From the NCBI GenBank assembly GCA_944325515.1, contig CALVAO010000003.1, positions 115,364 through 179,363 of the forward strand: a stretch of DNA of 64,000 nucleotides, given 5' to 3'. The notes under the pieces were generated by a model. It was not told the origin of the DNA and did not search any database. It worked only from the letters and a program-made list of their open reading frames with translations. Position 1 is the stretch's first letter, and each line of letters begins with the position of its first letter. Of the stretch, positions 41,904-52,462 are shown one piece after another. The position numbers and the translations under genes were made by a program. Source of the stretch: Candidatus Gastranaerophilales bacterium (GTDB lineage Bacteria; Cyanobacteriota; Vampirovibrionia; Gastranaerophilales; Gastranaerophilaceae).

Positions 41904-43220
41904 ATGTCAGAAAAAATTTTAATTTTGGGTTTATCAAAAAGCGGTATTGCAGCTGCAGAATTCGCATGCAAAAAAGGCTATGATGTTTATATTACGGAAG
42001 CTAAAAGCATTAATGAAATCAAGGAAGAGTACCGCACAAAAATAGAAGAACTAAAAAATAAAGGGGTTAAAATAGAATGCGGATGCCACAGTGAGGAATT
42101 CATATCCGGAGCAGCTTTTGCGGTAACGAGCCCGGGAATTCCCCCGAAATCAGAAATCTTCCGTAGATTGAATGAAAAAAATATCAAAATTATTTCTGAA
42201 ATAGAATTTGCTTACTTAAATACCAATATTCCGTTTATTGCAATAACCGGTACAAACGGCAAAACTACAACAACAGCTCTTGTATCGCATATATTAAGCA
42301 AAAACTTTTCTGCGCCGGTATGCGGTAATATAGGCGTGCCGCCCTGCTCTTTAATAGATGAAAACCATGATTTTTTAGTTTGTGAAATAAGTTCTTTTCA
42401 AGCTCAGATGACAGAAAAATTTAAAGCAAAAATTGCCTGCTGGACAAACTTTACGCCGGATCATATTGACTGGCATGGAGGATTGGAAAATTATTTTAAA
42501 GCTAAAGCTAAAATTTTTCTACCGCCGCAAGAACCGGAATATGCAGTTTTAAATTATTCTGATTTAAGATTAAGAGAGTTTGCTAAAGAATGTAATAATG
42601 TTGTATTTTTTGATAACAACAATGAGTGTGGAATAAAAGAAGGCTGCATTTTTTATAAAAACGAAAAAATAATTGCATTGAATGAATGTCCGCTTGTAGG
42701 TCATCACAATTATCAAAATATAATGTGCGGGATTATTATTGCAAAAATTCTCGGGATGAAGAGTGAAGACATTAAAGAACAAATTATGACATTTAAAGCT
42801 CCGGAGCACAGGCTTGAAAAGGTGCGGGAATTGAACGGGATAACTTTTTATAATGATTCTAAAGCTACAAATCCGGAAGCCTCTATTGTTGCCATTGATT
42901 CTTTTAATAATCAAGATGTTGCACTCATTCTCGGCGGGCGCGATAAAAATACGGACTTGACCGAAATGTGTAAATCTATAAATAAACATGTTAACACTGT
43001 TTTATTAATCGGTGAAGCTGCTGAAAGATTTGAAGAAAATCTGAAAAAAAACGGTTTTAGTAATATAATAAAAGAACATTCGCTGGAGGAAGCTGTTGAT
43101 AAAGCAATCAGTTTAAAACCGGATATAGTACTGCTTTCACCTGCATGTGCAAGTTTCGATATGTTCAATAGTTATGAACACAGAGGAGAAGTTTTTAAAG
43201 AATATGTCTTATCTAAATAA
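41904..43220 (+). CDS. murD: UDP-N-acetylmuramoylalanine-D-glutamate ligase
   Basis: Adds D-Glu to UDP-MurNAc-L-Ala in peptidoglycan precursor synthesis. Mur ligase ATP loop ITGTNGKTTTTALV near residue 115, central FTPDHIDWHG, and C-terminal FYNDSKATNPEA and LLSPACASFDMFNSYEHRG, all diagnostic of MurD. Length 438 residues. CGGAGAG precedes the ATG. First gene of a murD-ftsW-murG cluster with overlapping ends. Confidence 0.96.
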   Translation: MSEKILILGLSKSGIAAAEFACKKGYDVYITEAKSINEIKEEYRTKIEELKNKGVKIECGCHSEEFISGAAFAVTSPGIPPKSEIFRRLNEKNIKIISEIEFAYLNTNIPFIAITGTNGKTTTTALVSHILSKNFSAPVCGNIGVPPCSLIDENHDFLVCEISSFQAQMTEKFKAKIACWTNFTPDHIDWHGGLENYFKAKAKIFLPPQEPEYAVLNYSDLRLREFAKECNNVVFFDNNNECGIKEGCIFYKNEKIIALNECPLVGHHNYQNIMCGIIIAKILGMKSEDIKEQIMTFKAPEHRLEKVRELNGITFYNDSKATNPEASIVAIDSFNNQDVALILGGRDKNTDLTEMCKSINKHVNTVLLIGEAAERFEENLKKNGFSNIIKEHSLEEAVDKAISLKPDIVLLSPACASFDMFNSYEHRGEVFKEYVLSK

Positions 43221-44346
43221 TCAAGACAAAATGAGTACACAAAATATGCAGGCTGACAGACCGCTTATGGTTGCAGTCACTTTTCTTGTTGTAATCGGTC
43301 TTATGGCAATTTTTTCCGCCAGTGCGCCTAAATGTATTGACATGGGACTTAATCCTGCACGGTTTCTTATACAGCAAATAGCAGGTGTTATTGTCGGAGT
43401 GATAGGGTTAAAATTTCTCGCAAACTTTCATTATAAAAAGCTAATGACTTATACACTCCCGTTTGCGGCATTTGTAATTGTAATGCTTATTCTGGTTAAA
43501 GTCTGCGGAACAACCGTTAATGGTGCACAAAGATGGCTTAATATCGGACCTTTGAGTCTTCAGCCTTCAGAATTTGCTAAGCCTGCGGTTGTTATGCTTC
43601 TTGCCGGAGTCTTTTACAAAGATGCAAAAATATTTGATAACAATAAAATTGTAACGGCGTTTATTCCTATATTAATTATGGTAGGTTTAATATTTACACA
43701 GCCTAATTTGAGTATGGTACTGCTGCTGCTGGCTGCTTCTGTTGCAATATATATTTGTGCAGGAGGTTCGGTACAGTTAATATTATTCAGCGGAGCGCTT
43801 ATGATACCTCTTTTATTATTAAAGGGTTTGAAAGGGTATCAATCCTCTAGAATTACTACATGGCTGCATCCGGAAGCGGACCCTCTCGGGGCAGGGTATA
43901 ATATTATACAATCTCTTGTTGCTTTTGCTTCGGGCGGTTTATACGGCGTAGGTTACGGCAGTTCCAAGCAAAAACTTGCATGGCTTCCGGAAGCTCATAC
44001 GGATTTTATTTATGCAGTGATTGGAGAGGAACACGGTTTTATAGGTTGTCTTTTAATTATATGCCTGTTTTGGACTATTCTCCAAAGAGGATTTATTATA
44101 GCTGTTAAGTGTCAAGATATGTATGGAAAGCTTCTGGCTCTCGGGCTGACGTTTTCTATATGTTTTCAAGGTTTTTTAAATATGTGGGTTGCAAGTTCTT
44201 TTGTGCCTGCAACAGGAGTTCCGATGCCGTTTATCAGCTATGGCGGTTCTTCTGTAATGGTTTCATTATGGATGGTTGGAATTCTTTTAAATATATCAAA
44301 AGATAATGTAAAAAAGGTACGGTTTGGTAATGTCAGAAGTATATAA
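43204..44346 (+). CDS. ftsW: Cell division lipid II polymerase FtsW (SEDS family)
   Basis: About ten membrane segments over 380 residues. SEDS motifs: VVIGLMAIFSAS, GAQRWLNIGPLSLQPSEFAKPA, HTDFIYAVIGEEHGFIG and VPATGVPMPFISYGGSS. Polymerises septal peptidoglycan with a partner PBP. The start at 43204 overlaps murD by 17 bp; a GAGGAG site lies rather far upstream, and ATG 43231 is an alternative. Its place between murD and murG favours FtsW over RodA. Confidence 0.94.
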   Translation: MSYLNNQDKMSTQNMQADRPLMVAVTFLVVIGLMAIFSASAPKCIDMGLNPARFLIQQIAGVIVGVIGLKFLANFHYKKLMTYTLPFAAFVIVMLILVKVCGTTVNGAQRWLNIGPLSLQPSEFAKPAVVMLLAGVFYKDAKIFDNNKIVTAFIPILIMVGLIFTQPNLSMVLLLLAASVAIYICAGGSVQLILFSGALMIPLLLLKGLKGYQSSRITTWLHPEADPLGAGYNIIQSLVAFASGGLYGVGYGSSKQKLAWLPEAHTDFIYAVIGEEHGFIGCLLIICLFWTILQRGFIIAVKCQDMYGKLLALGLTFSICFQGFLNMWVASSFVPATGVPMPFISYGGSSVMVSLWMVGILLNISKDNVKKVRFGNVRSI

Positions 44347-45436
44347 CAGTAAATATTTTGTCACCGGCGGAGGAACCGGAGGACACATTTATCCCGCTCT
44401 TGCTGTCGCGGATAAACTTTCCGAAGAAGCAAAGATATATTATGTAGGCAATAAACGAAATATGGAATTTGAACTTGCATCAAAGAAAGGTTATAAGTTC
44501 CTGCATGTTAGTGTTTCAAGTATGCCGCGAAAGTTAAGCCCCAAATTTTTTATATGGGGTATCAAGCTTGTGAAAGCAATTTTACGCTCTGTACGCTATA
44601 TAAAAAAATATAAACCGGATGCTGTTTTTGCAACAGGCGGCTATGTTTCTGCTCCAATGATTTTTGCTGCCATAATAACCAAAACTCCATATATAATGCA
44701 TGATTGTGATGCAATGCCGGGATTGGTTACAAGAAGGCTTTCCAAAAGAGCCAAATATGTAACGCTTGCTTTTGAAAACGCCAAAAAATTTATTCCTAAC
44801 AAACATACTGTTGTTACGGGCAATCCTATAAGAGAAGAATTTAAAACTACGTCAAAAAACACAGCAAAAGCCGAAATGGGTTTGGATAACCGGCTTACTT
44901 TATGTATAATGGGCGGTTCGCAGGGTGCCAAGTCAATTAATAGTACGGCAATAGAACTTTTAAAAGAGTTTAGCAGGGAACTCAATCTGCAGGTAATATT
45001 CCAGACCGGAAAAAAGAATTATGAAGATGTAATTGAGAGGCTTCAGAAAATTTATCCTGCATATGAACAGGATAAAAATCTTGTTATAAGACCGTATTTC
45101 GACAATATGGTGAGTGTATTAAAATCCAGTGACATTGTTATTTCACGGGCAGGCTCGTTGAGTCTTTCAGAAATTTGTGCTTCTGAAACAGCACCGATTT
45201 TGATACCTTATCCTTATGCAGCAGCAAACCATCAGAGAATAAATGCAAAATGTTTATTAGAGATGGGTGCCTGCATATATGTTGAAGATAAAGACTTAGA
45301 GCCGAATAAATTAAGGGAAATTATAACAGGGCTTTTGGATAATCCAGTTAAAATGAATTATTTGAAACAAAATGCTTCTCATCTGGCAAAATATGATGCT
45401 GCAAAGAATATTACAGAACTGTTAAAATCAATTTAG
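44330..45436 (+). CDS. murG: UDP-GlcNAc transferase MurG
   Basis: Converts lipid I to lipid II at the inner membrane face. GT-B glycosyltransferase with TGGGTGGHIYPALAVAD at the N-terminus, FATGGYVSAP, IMGGSQGAKSIN near residue 195, and SRAGSLSLSEI and PYPYAAANHQRINA near 265-300. 368 residues. The ATG at 44330 overlaps ftsW by 17 bp; AAAAGG lies upstream. Confidence 0.96.
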   Translation: MSEVYNSKYFVTGGGTGGHIYPALAVADKLSEEAKIYYVGNKRNMEFELASKKGYKFLHVSVSSMPRKLSPKFFIWGIKLVKAILRSVRYIKKYKPDAVFATGGYVSAPMIFAAIITKTPYIMHDCDAMPGLVTRRLSKRAKYVTLAFENAKKFIPNKHTVVTGNPIREEFKTTSKNTAKAEMGLDNRLTLCIMGGSQGAKSINSTAIELLKEFSRELNLQVIFQTGKKNYEDVIERLQKIYPAYEQDKNLVIRPYFDNMVSVLKSSDIVISRAGSLSLSEICASETAPILIPYPYAAANHQRINAKCLLEMGACIYVEDKDLEPNKLREIITGLLDNPVKMNYLKQNASHLAKYDAAKNITELLKSI

Positions 45437-45465
45437 CAGGCTGAGAGTTTTTATTTATACACAAA

Positions 45466-45504
45466 AAATCAGAGGGAAATTTATATTTCCCTCTGATTTT
45501 AATT
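45466..45504. terminator. Bidirectional terminator, murG / sugar aminotransferase
   Basis: AAATCAGAGGGAAAT, TTAT, ATTTCCCTCTGATTT, with A-rich and T-rich flanks, lies between convergent stop codons. Confidence 0.85.
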
Positions 45505-45520
45505 TCTTTATCTATTTTTC

Positions 45521-46639
45521 TTAAACAGCAGCTTTCGATTTTTCCAGACAGTCAATCAAAGTAGATGCTACTGTTTTTTGTTCTTCAAGAGTTAATTCCG
45601 GAAACATCGGCAGAGAAATTACCATTTCTGTATCTTTTTCTGTATTCGGAAGCATACCCTTAGTCCAGCCGAGGTGTGCATGAACTTTTTGCAGATGCAG
45701 AGGAATTGGATAATACAGCATTGCACCTATGCCGGCATCTTGAAGCATTTTGTGTATATTATCTCTGTTAGGAATTTTAACTGTGTATTGATGGTAAACA
45801 CAATAAGTATCCGGCAGTTCTTTCGGAGTCTGAATATCCGGACATCCTGCAAATAGTTCATTGTATGTGGCTGCATGTGCTCTTCTCTGTTTATTCCATT
45901 CATCAATATAATTTAGTTTAACTCTTAAGATAGCAGCTTGAATTTCGTCTAATCTTGAGTTAACCCCGATTTCATCGTGATGGTATCTGATTGCGCCGCC
46001 ATGGTTGCGCAGAGCAATAATTCTATTTTTAAGGTTTTCGCTGTTTACGGTAATTAAACCGCCGTCACCCATACCGCCTAAGTTTTTGGTCGGGTAGAAG
46101 CTATAGCATCCGATATCACCGAAAGTACCTACCTTTTTGCCTTTATATTCAGCACCGATTGCTTGACAGCAGTCTTCTATTACATATAAATTGTGACGTT
46201 TTGCAATATCCATGATTGCGTCCATATCACAAGGCTGACCGTATAAGTGAACCGGAATAATTGCTTTAGTCTTTGGAGTTATTCTTTTTTCTATTTCTTG
46301 AGGATCTATATTGAATGTATCCGGATTAATATCTGCAAAAACAGGAGTAGCACCTACAATACCTATAGCTTCGGTAGTCGCAACAAAAGTAAATGCAGTT
46401 GTAATAACTTCGTCGCCTTTACCTATATCAAGCGCTCTCAATGCCAGATGAAGCGCATCTGTTCCGGAGTTTAGAGCTACTGTATAATTACACCCGATGT
46501 ATTTGGCAAGTTCAACTTCCAGCGCTTTAACGTTTGGTCCTAGAATGTAAGAGCCGGAGCGTAAAACTTCACATACAACTTTCTCAATTTCATTGCCTAT
46601 TCTGGCGTATTGTCTTTTAGAATCTAAAATTGGTATCAT
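45521..46639 (-). CDS. DegT/DnrJ/EryC1-family sugar aminotransferase
   Basis: PLP enzyme that aminates a nucleotide-linked keto sugar for surface polysaccharide. 372 residues, with VALNSGTDALHLALRAL near residue 55, VIPVHLYGQPCDMD, IEDCCQAIGAEY and the PLP-Lys motif SFYPTKNLGGMGDGG near 185, then NSRLDEIQAAILRVKL. Full length for the family. A strong TAGGAGGATATT site precedes the ATG. Which sugar is used is not determinable. Confidence 0.9.
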   Translation of the reverse strand: MIPILDSKRQYARIGNEIEKVVCEVLRSGSYILGPNVKALEVELAKYIGCNYTVALNSGTDALHLALRALDIGKGDEVITTAFTFVATTEAIGIVGATPVFADINPDTFNIDPQEIEKRITPKTKAIIPVHLYGQPCDMDAIMDIAKRHNLYVIEDCCQAIGAEYKGKKVGTFGDIGCYSFYPTKNLGGMGDGGLITVNSENLKNRIIALRNHGGAIRYHHDEIGVNSRLDEIQAAILRVKLNYIDEWNKQRRAHAATYNELFAGCPDIQTPKELPDTYCVYHQYTVKIPNRDNIHKMLQDAGIGAMLYYPIPLHLQKVHAHLGWTKGMLPNTEKDTEMVISLPMFPELTLEEQKTVASTLIDCLEKSKAAV

Positions 46640-46907
46640 AATATCCTCCTATTCTTTCTCTCTATAATAAAAGTTTAACACACAATATTTAAGCCTTTAT
46701 ATAATCTTAATTGGATTTAAATGGAGAATGAGGTAAATTTATTGTTTATATATAAAATATTAACTTTTGTAACATTTTTAAAATTTTATGCAATTTTTAA
46801 ATAAAAATATACTTTATATATACATAAGACAAAATCATAATATAAACCTTTCATACAACCTACACACTAACCTTCTACACATGAGGAATTAATTACAAAG
46901 AATTCCG
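46640..46907. other. AT-rich spacer with possible small RNA
   Basis: The region between the aminotransferase and dgkA genes is extremely AT-rich. On the plus strand TTAACA (46675-46680) and TATAAT (46700-46705, spacer 19) could start a transcript near 46712 that ends at the terminator at 46936. A 27-codon hydrophobic frame starts at ATG 46721 without a ribosome site. No conserved RNA recognised. Confidence 0.35.
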
Positions 46908-46936
46908 AACCTTTCTTAAAAGAAAGGTTTTTTTTT
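46908..46936 (+). terminator. Plus-strand terminator without an assigned gene
   Basis: AACCTTTCTT, AA, AAGAAAGGTT followed by nine T. The T tract is only on the plus strand, where no gene precedes it for over a kilobase. Confidence 0.75.
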
Positions 46937-46970
46937 GAGGAAAAATCAAATCGGGGTTATTTTATGCGCC

Positions 46971-47339
46971 CTAAAAAAATAACTTACTTCCAAACAATAT
47001 AATTCCGACAAAAACACTGATAAAAGTTGCAAACATTACAGCACCGGCAGATATATCTTTTGCCATGCCGACCATTCTTGAATATTTATTGTGATAAATT
47101 GAATCCAGTGTAAATTCTATTGCTGTATTGAGCATTTCTGCAACAATGACAAGACCGATTACAAACAGAAGAATGCAAAACTCAATAGCATTAAACTTTA
47201 AATATAATGCTAAAAATATAACAAAAGTTGCAGCGGCAATATGAATTCTTATGTTTAATTCGCTTTTTAGTACAAGACGGAATCCTTTACGTGCATTTTT
47301 AAAAGTATTATTAAATCCCTGAGATTTAAATTTTGTCAT
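46971..47339 (-). CDS. dgkA: Diacylglycerol / undecaprenol kinase
   Basis: 122 residues, three membrane helices. FKNARKGFRLVLKSELNIRIH and the catalytic motif VIVAEMLNTAIEFTLDSI ... KDISAGAVM are those of the DgkA/UdpK family. It probably phosphorylates undecaprenol or diacylglycerol. The ATG at 47339 overlaps ybeY by 14 bp; a longer frame to 47372 lies inside ybeY. Last gene of a pgpH-ybeY-dgkA string. Confidence 0.92.
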   Translation of the reverse strand: MTKFKSQGFNNTFKNARKGFRLVLKSELNIRIHIAAATFVIFLALYLKFNAIEFCILLFVIGLVIVAEMLNTAIEFTLDSIYHNKYSRMVGMAKDISAGAVMFATFISVFVGIILFGSKLFF

Positions 47340-47835
47340 AATCAATACTCTCCAGAGCTTTGCGTTGTTCACTTATAACAAAATTGTATTCTTCTTCGCT
47401 CTGGTGGTCAAATCCCAGAAGGTGCATCAGCCCATGGCTTATTAGAAAAAACAATTCTTGTTCTTTGTTTTCAGAATTACTTACATCTCTGTTTACCCTG
47501 TCAATTACTTTATCAAGAGCTATTACAATTTCTCCGAGATTAATATCTCCGTCAAAAATAAAACTGTTTTCATCATCGGCAAAAATTGCAAACGTGATAA
47601 TATCTGCCGGATAATCTTTATTTCTGTAATCTCTGTTATACTCTTGAGTTTTAGATGAATCACAAAAAAGAATGTCCAGCGTGATGGAACTATATTCTTT
47701 GTTATCCAGACAGCTTTTCTCTTTAAGATTAGCTATGTAGTACTCCAGCATTTGCCGGGTTTTATTTATTACATCTTTTTCATTAACTTTCCAGCTGTCA
47801 AAAATATTTTCCGTAAAAATATTAATTTCCGTCAT
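47326..47835 (-). CDS. ybeY: Endoribonuclease YbeY (rRNA maturation)
   Basis: Metal-dependent RNase needed for 16S rRNA 3' processing and ribosome quality control. The zinc motif HGLMHLLGFDH near residue 138 matches the family HGxLHLxGxDH. NRDYRNKDYPADIITFA is also typical. 169 residues. It overlaps pgpH and dgkA by 14 bp each, implying coupled translation. Confidence 0.95.
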   Translation of the reverse strand: MTEINIFTENIFDSWKVNEKDVINKTRQMLEYYIANLKEKSCLDNKEYSSITLDILFCDSSKTQEYNRDYRNKDYPADIITFAIFADDENSFIFDGDINLGEIVIALDKVIDRVNRDVSNSENKEQELFFLISHGLMHLLGFDHQSEEEYNFVISEQRKALESIDYDKI

Positions 47836-49993
47836 TTTTCTTTTGTTCTAATTCCTTAACTTTAGATTCCAAATCTTTATCAAGTGAAGGCTGTATTATT
47901 TCTTGATTAAGTTTATTGTTCTTATCCAATTCCTGCACCAGGTCATTGTGGTATTTTATACGTTTATGATGCATTCCTCTGAGCATTCTTGAGAAAGTTT
48001 CCGCTATTGTCTTTAAATCCTTTAGAGTCAACGGACAATCAGAAAGCTGACCATCGTTTAGACGTTCTTTTATAATTTTATTTATTATAGCATCAATTTC
48101 TTCATTAGAAGGGTTTTTAGCCGCTCTAACGGCAGACTCTACCGCATCAGCTATCATTAAGATTGCTGTTTCTTTCATATTAGGTTTTGGACCCGGATAT
48201 CTGAATTGTTCTTCATTAACGTTTTCCGCACCTTCTTCCTTAAGCGCTTCATTGTAAAAATAACTGACCAAGCTTGTACCGTGGTGCTGCAGGATAAAAT
48301 TATTTATAACCTGCGGAAGATGTGCGTCTTTTGCGAGTTCAACGCCGTCTTTCGGGTGTGCGGTAATAAGCATTTTGCTAAAGCGGGGTGTGCAGGATTT
48401 ATGCGGATTTTCTATTCCGTAAAACGATTGATTTTCAACAAAGAACATCGGGCGCATAAGTTTTCCGATATCATGATACATCGCACCAACTCTTGCTAAA
48501 ACCGGATTTGCACCGATTGCCTCCGCTGCAGTTTCACACATATGAGAAACCGTTAAACTGTGGTTAAATGTCCCCGGGGCTTCCTGCATAAGACGTTTAA
48601 GCAGCTCTTGATTGTGATCTGCAAGCTCTGCCAAGCCGTATGGCGTCATTACTCTGAAGATATTTTCTATTATCGGCAATACGCCAAGAAGCACTATACC
48701 GCTTATAATAAAACTGTTTATTACAATATAGCCTAAGTCTTTGAAGATTAAGAAGTTATCAATATCCATCATGTATTTTTCAAGAAAATATATACCGCCT
48801 ACTATTAAAAGTCCTGCAAGTGAGATTTTTAAACTTACAATAAGTAAATCAGAACGTTTTGAGAATTTTAATTTTGAAACGGCTGTCATCACTACTGTAT
48901 TTAAGAGCATATATGATACAACGACTTCTAAATTCCAGTGCATTCCTATTGCAATCAGTGATAACATTATCGTGGAAGCAAAGAAGGCGCTTCTCGGGGT
49001 TGTAAATATGGAAAGCAAAATTGTATAAGCCGGAATAGGAATAATATAAGGCGAGAATCCCGTCGGCAAAAGTACTGAAATAAAGGCAAGAATGAGCGAG
49101 AATGATGCCATCATTGTCATGTATTTTGCATTATAATACTGTTTTTCAAAATTCTTTTCGTATTGCAGGAAAACAAATGTAAAGAAAGCAATGAGTATAT
49201 AAAGCCCTATGATACCGCCGTAGTTAATTTCCAGAACATTATATCCTGCCGCTCTCAAGGCGTCGCGTTTGAGTTTTGTAACCAGTTCACCTTCAAATAC
49301 GATTTTGTCACCTTTTTTAAACACGACTTCATATGGTTTAACTGCGTTTTGTGCATTCTTTCTGGCTATTTCAGTTGCAAACTCATCTACAACAAGGTTT
49401 GGAACCAAAATTTGATTTAAAATTCCTGTTATAAGTGAACCTTGATATCTCGGAACATTATTGGGCAGATTTTTCTTGATTATAGTTGTTACATAATTGT
49501 TTTCAAAATCTCTGGAGGATATTCCTGCATTCAAAACGGAAGAGAGAGTTATTTTTGCTTTGTCAAAAACTGATTGCAAATCTTCATCGTTTGCTTTCAG
49601 CAGGAAATCAACAAGTTCTTTTTTGCCGGATTCATCAAATAAGACGTTTAATTCATCTGTCTTTATCTGGTCGCTTACATTTTTCTCTCTAATTTTTTTG
49701 ACTGAATTCTGAAGATTTAAAAGTCCTGTTGTTATAAAATCATCTTCTGCAAGAGCAAGAATAGGTTCAACATTTTGTGCGACTTCTTTTCTGTGTCTTT
49801 CAGTTTTTTTTGTATCAACGACCTTAATATCTTTTTGCGCAATTATATCTCTCTGGCTAATACCGTTTTCAATAACTTTTTGAAAGAAAAAGTTTTGTGA
49901 AGAAATAATAACCGTCATTAAGAACGTAAACAGGATAAAACAAGTTACGTTTCTGAATTGTTTTGAAGATATAAAATCTAAGAATTTTGTCAT
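47822..49993 (-). CDS. PgpH-family 7TM-HD hydrolase
   Basis: 723 residues: an N-terminal membrane helix (13-32), an extracellular 7TMR-HDED domain (to about 260), seven membrane helices (260-470) and a cytoplasmic HD domain. HD residues are visible in GAMYHDIGKL near residue 508 and LQHHGTSL near 570. In Listeria PgpH degrades cyclic di-AMP; the same role here is an inference. An AAGGATAATAT site precedes the ATG. First of the pgpH-ybeY-dgkA overlap cluster. A Lys/Glu/Gln-rich tail ends the protein. Confidence 0.9.
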   Translation of the reverse strand: MTKFLDFISSKQFRNVTCFILFTFLMTVIISSQNFFFQKVIENGISQRDIIAQKDIKVVDTKKTERHRKEVAQNVEPILALAEDDFITTGLLNLQNSVKKIREKNVSDQIKTDELNVLFDESGKKELVDFLLKANDEDLQSVFDKAKITLSSVLNAGISSRDFENNYVTTIIKKNLPNNVPRYQGSLITGILNQILVPNLVVDEFATEIARKNAQNAVKPYEVVFKKGDKIVFEGELVTKLKRDALRAAGYNVLEINYGGIIGLYILIAFFTFVFLQYEKNFEKQYYNAKYMTMMASFSLILAFISVLLPTGFSPYIIPIPAYTILLSIFTTPRSAFFASTIMLSLIAIGMHWNLEVVVSYMLLNTVVMTAVSKLKFSKRSDLLIVSLKISLAGLLIVGGIYFLEKYMMDIDNFLIFKDLGYIVINSFIISGIVLLGVLPIIENIFRVMTPYGLAELADHNQELLKRLMQEAPGTFNHSLTVSHMCETAAEAIGANPVLARVGAMYHDIGKLMRPMFFVENQSFYGIENPHKSCTPRFSKMLITAHPKDGVELAKDAHLPQVINNFILQHHGTSLVSYFYNEALKEEGAENVNEEQFRYPGPKPNMKETAILMIADAVESAVRAAKNPSNEEIDAIINKIIKERLNDGQLSDCPLTLKDLKTIAETFSRMLRGMHHKRIKYHNDLVQELDKNNKLNQEIIQPSLDKDLESKVKELEQKKNDGN

Positions 49994-50027
49994 ATATTAT
50001 CCTTTTTAATTTTAGTTTATAAAATTT

Positions 50028-50237
50028 TTAAGTACCTTTCTTTTTTACAACAAACCCGCATTTTGTACAAGCCAGCACTGTACCGCTGCTGTCAACCGGC
50101 ATAAAATTATGTTTGCATTTCAGCGCTTCATCTGTTTCGGATATTGTGTTTTTCCCTGCATACAGATTGTCCGGATTGGCTCCATCTCCCCTCTTGTTTT
50201 TATTAAGCCATTTTATAAATAGTTCAACAATATACAT
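50028..50237 (-). CDS. Small zinc-ribbon-like protein
   Basis: 69 residues. CKHNFMPVDSSGTVLACTKCG shows Cys, His and a CxxC pair in zinc-ribbon spacing near residues 41-60. The N-terminus FIKWLNKNKRGDG is basic. Function unknown. AAAAGGGGTATA precedes the ATG. It sits between cdd and pgpH on the same strand. Confidence 0.65.
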   Translation of the reverse strand: MYIVELFIKWLNKNKRGDGANPDNLYAGKNTISETDEALKCKHNFMPVDSSGTVLACTKCGFVVKKKGT

Positions 50238-50269
50238 TATACCCCTTTTAACGAATTTAAGATTACCCG

Positions 50270-50659
50270 TTAAATTTTAAATCCGAAAGGTAAAAAGTCA
50301 CTCATTAACTTGATATCAAGTTCACCCTTGTGTTCAGTAATAATTTTTATCTCATTATCTCCTTGAAATTCAAACATTACTTGCCTGCAAGCACCGCAGG
50401 GATAACAATCATCCTCGTTAGGAGAATATATTGCGACAGCCAGAATTTCTTTTTCACCTTCAGATACTGCTTTAAAAATTGCACATCTTTCCGCACAGAT
50501 AGTCATTCCAAAAGAGGAATTTTCAATATTACAGCCGCTGTATAACTTGCCGCTGCCTGTTAAAACACAAGCACCTACAGCAAATTTAGAAAAAGGTGAA
50601 TAAGACATCTTAGATGCTTCTTTTGCCTTATTCATCAGTGATTTGTAATCATATTCCAT
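50270..50659 (-). CDS. cdd: Cytidine deaminase
   Basis: Deaminates cytidine and deoxycytidine in pyrimidine salvage. 129 residues. The zinc ligands and catalytic Glu are visible: TICAERCAIFKA (CAE motif, Cys and Glu) near residue 53, and PCGACRQVM near 85. SKFAVGACVLTGSG is the usual N-terminal part. Adjacent to pgpH-ybeY-dgkA, the association also known from Bacillus. No clear Shine-Dalgarno before the ATG. Confidence 0.95.
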   Translation of the reverse strand: MEYDYKSLMNKAKEASKMSYSPFSKFAVGACVLTGSGKLYSGCNIENSSFGMTICAERCAIFKAVSEGEKEILAVAIYSPNEDDCYPCGACRQVMFEFQGDNEIKIITEHKGELDIKLMSDFLPFGFKI

Positions 50660-50800
50660 AATCTATATTTTAGCCCAATTTGTAATAAATAAATCCGTTA
50701 ATCAGTTGATATTGTTACTTTTGTAACAAAACTTAATATTTTTACAAGAAAAAAAATTTAAATCATAAAGTTTTAAGCACTTTACTATTTTAAATAGTTT

Positions 50801-50809
50801 GGTATAAAA
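50801..50809 (+). promoter_or_regulatory. Extended -10 promoter of the ahcY unit
   Basis: TGG plus TATAAA (50804-50809) in a TTTGGTATAAAA context. This is almost the same as the acyl-CoA synthetase promoter at 2957-2967. The start would be near 50816. Confidence 0.45.
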
Positions 50810-50838
50810 TTTAATCTGAAAAGTTTTTAGGGAACAGT

Positions 50839-52280
<1,442 letters not shown>

Positions 52281-52284
52281 AAGA

Positions 52285-52317
52285 AAAAAGAGTTCGAGAA
52301 ATCTCGAACTCTTTTTT
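52285..52317 (+). terminator. Terminator of ahcY
   Basis: AAAAAGAGTTCGAGA, AA, TCTCGAACTCTTTTTTT: textbook intrinsic terminator five bases after the stop. Confidence 0.93.
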
Positions 52318-52411
52318 TAATTTTTATTTTTTAATAAAATCATTTACGTATTTTGGGGAGATTAAATTGCGAAATTTTAGTAGTAATATTAAGTTTAATT
52401 AAGTCAAACAA

Positions 52412-52437
52412 AAATAGCGGCGGGTTTCACCCGCCGC
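52412..52437 (-). terminator. Terminator of the 52463 gene
   Basis: On the minus strand GCGGCGGGT, three-base loop, ACCCGCCGC, then TATTTTT. It lies just past the stop of the downstream membrane protein gene. Confidence 0.8.
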
Positions 52438-52462
52438 CTGTCTATTATTTACTTCTATTTAA

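Noticed and set aside
42570..42989. Long open frame antisense to murD
   Set aside because: Overlaps the diagnostic Mur ligase core fully; no promoter or ribosome site.
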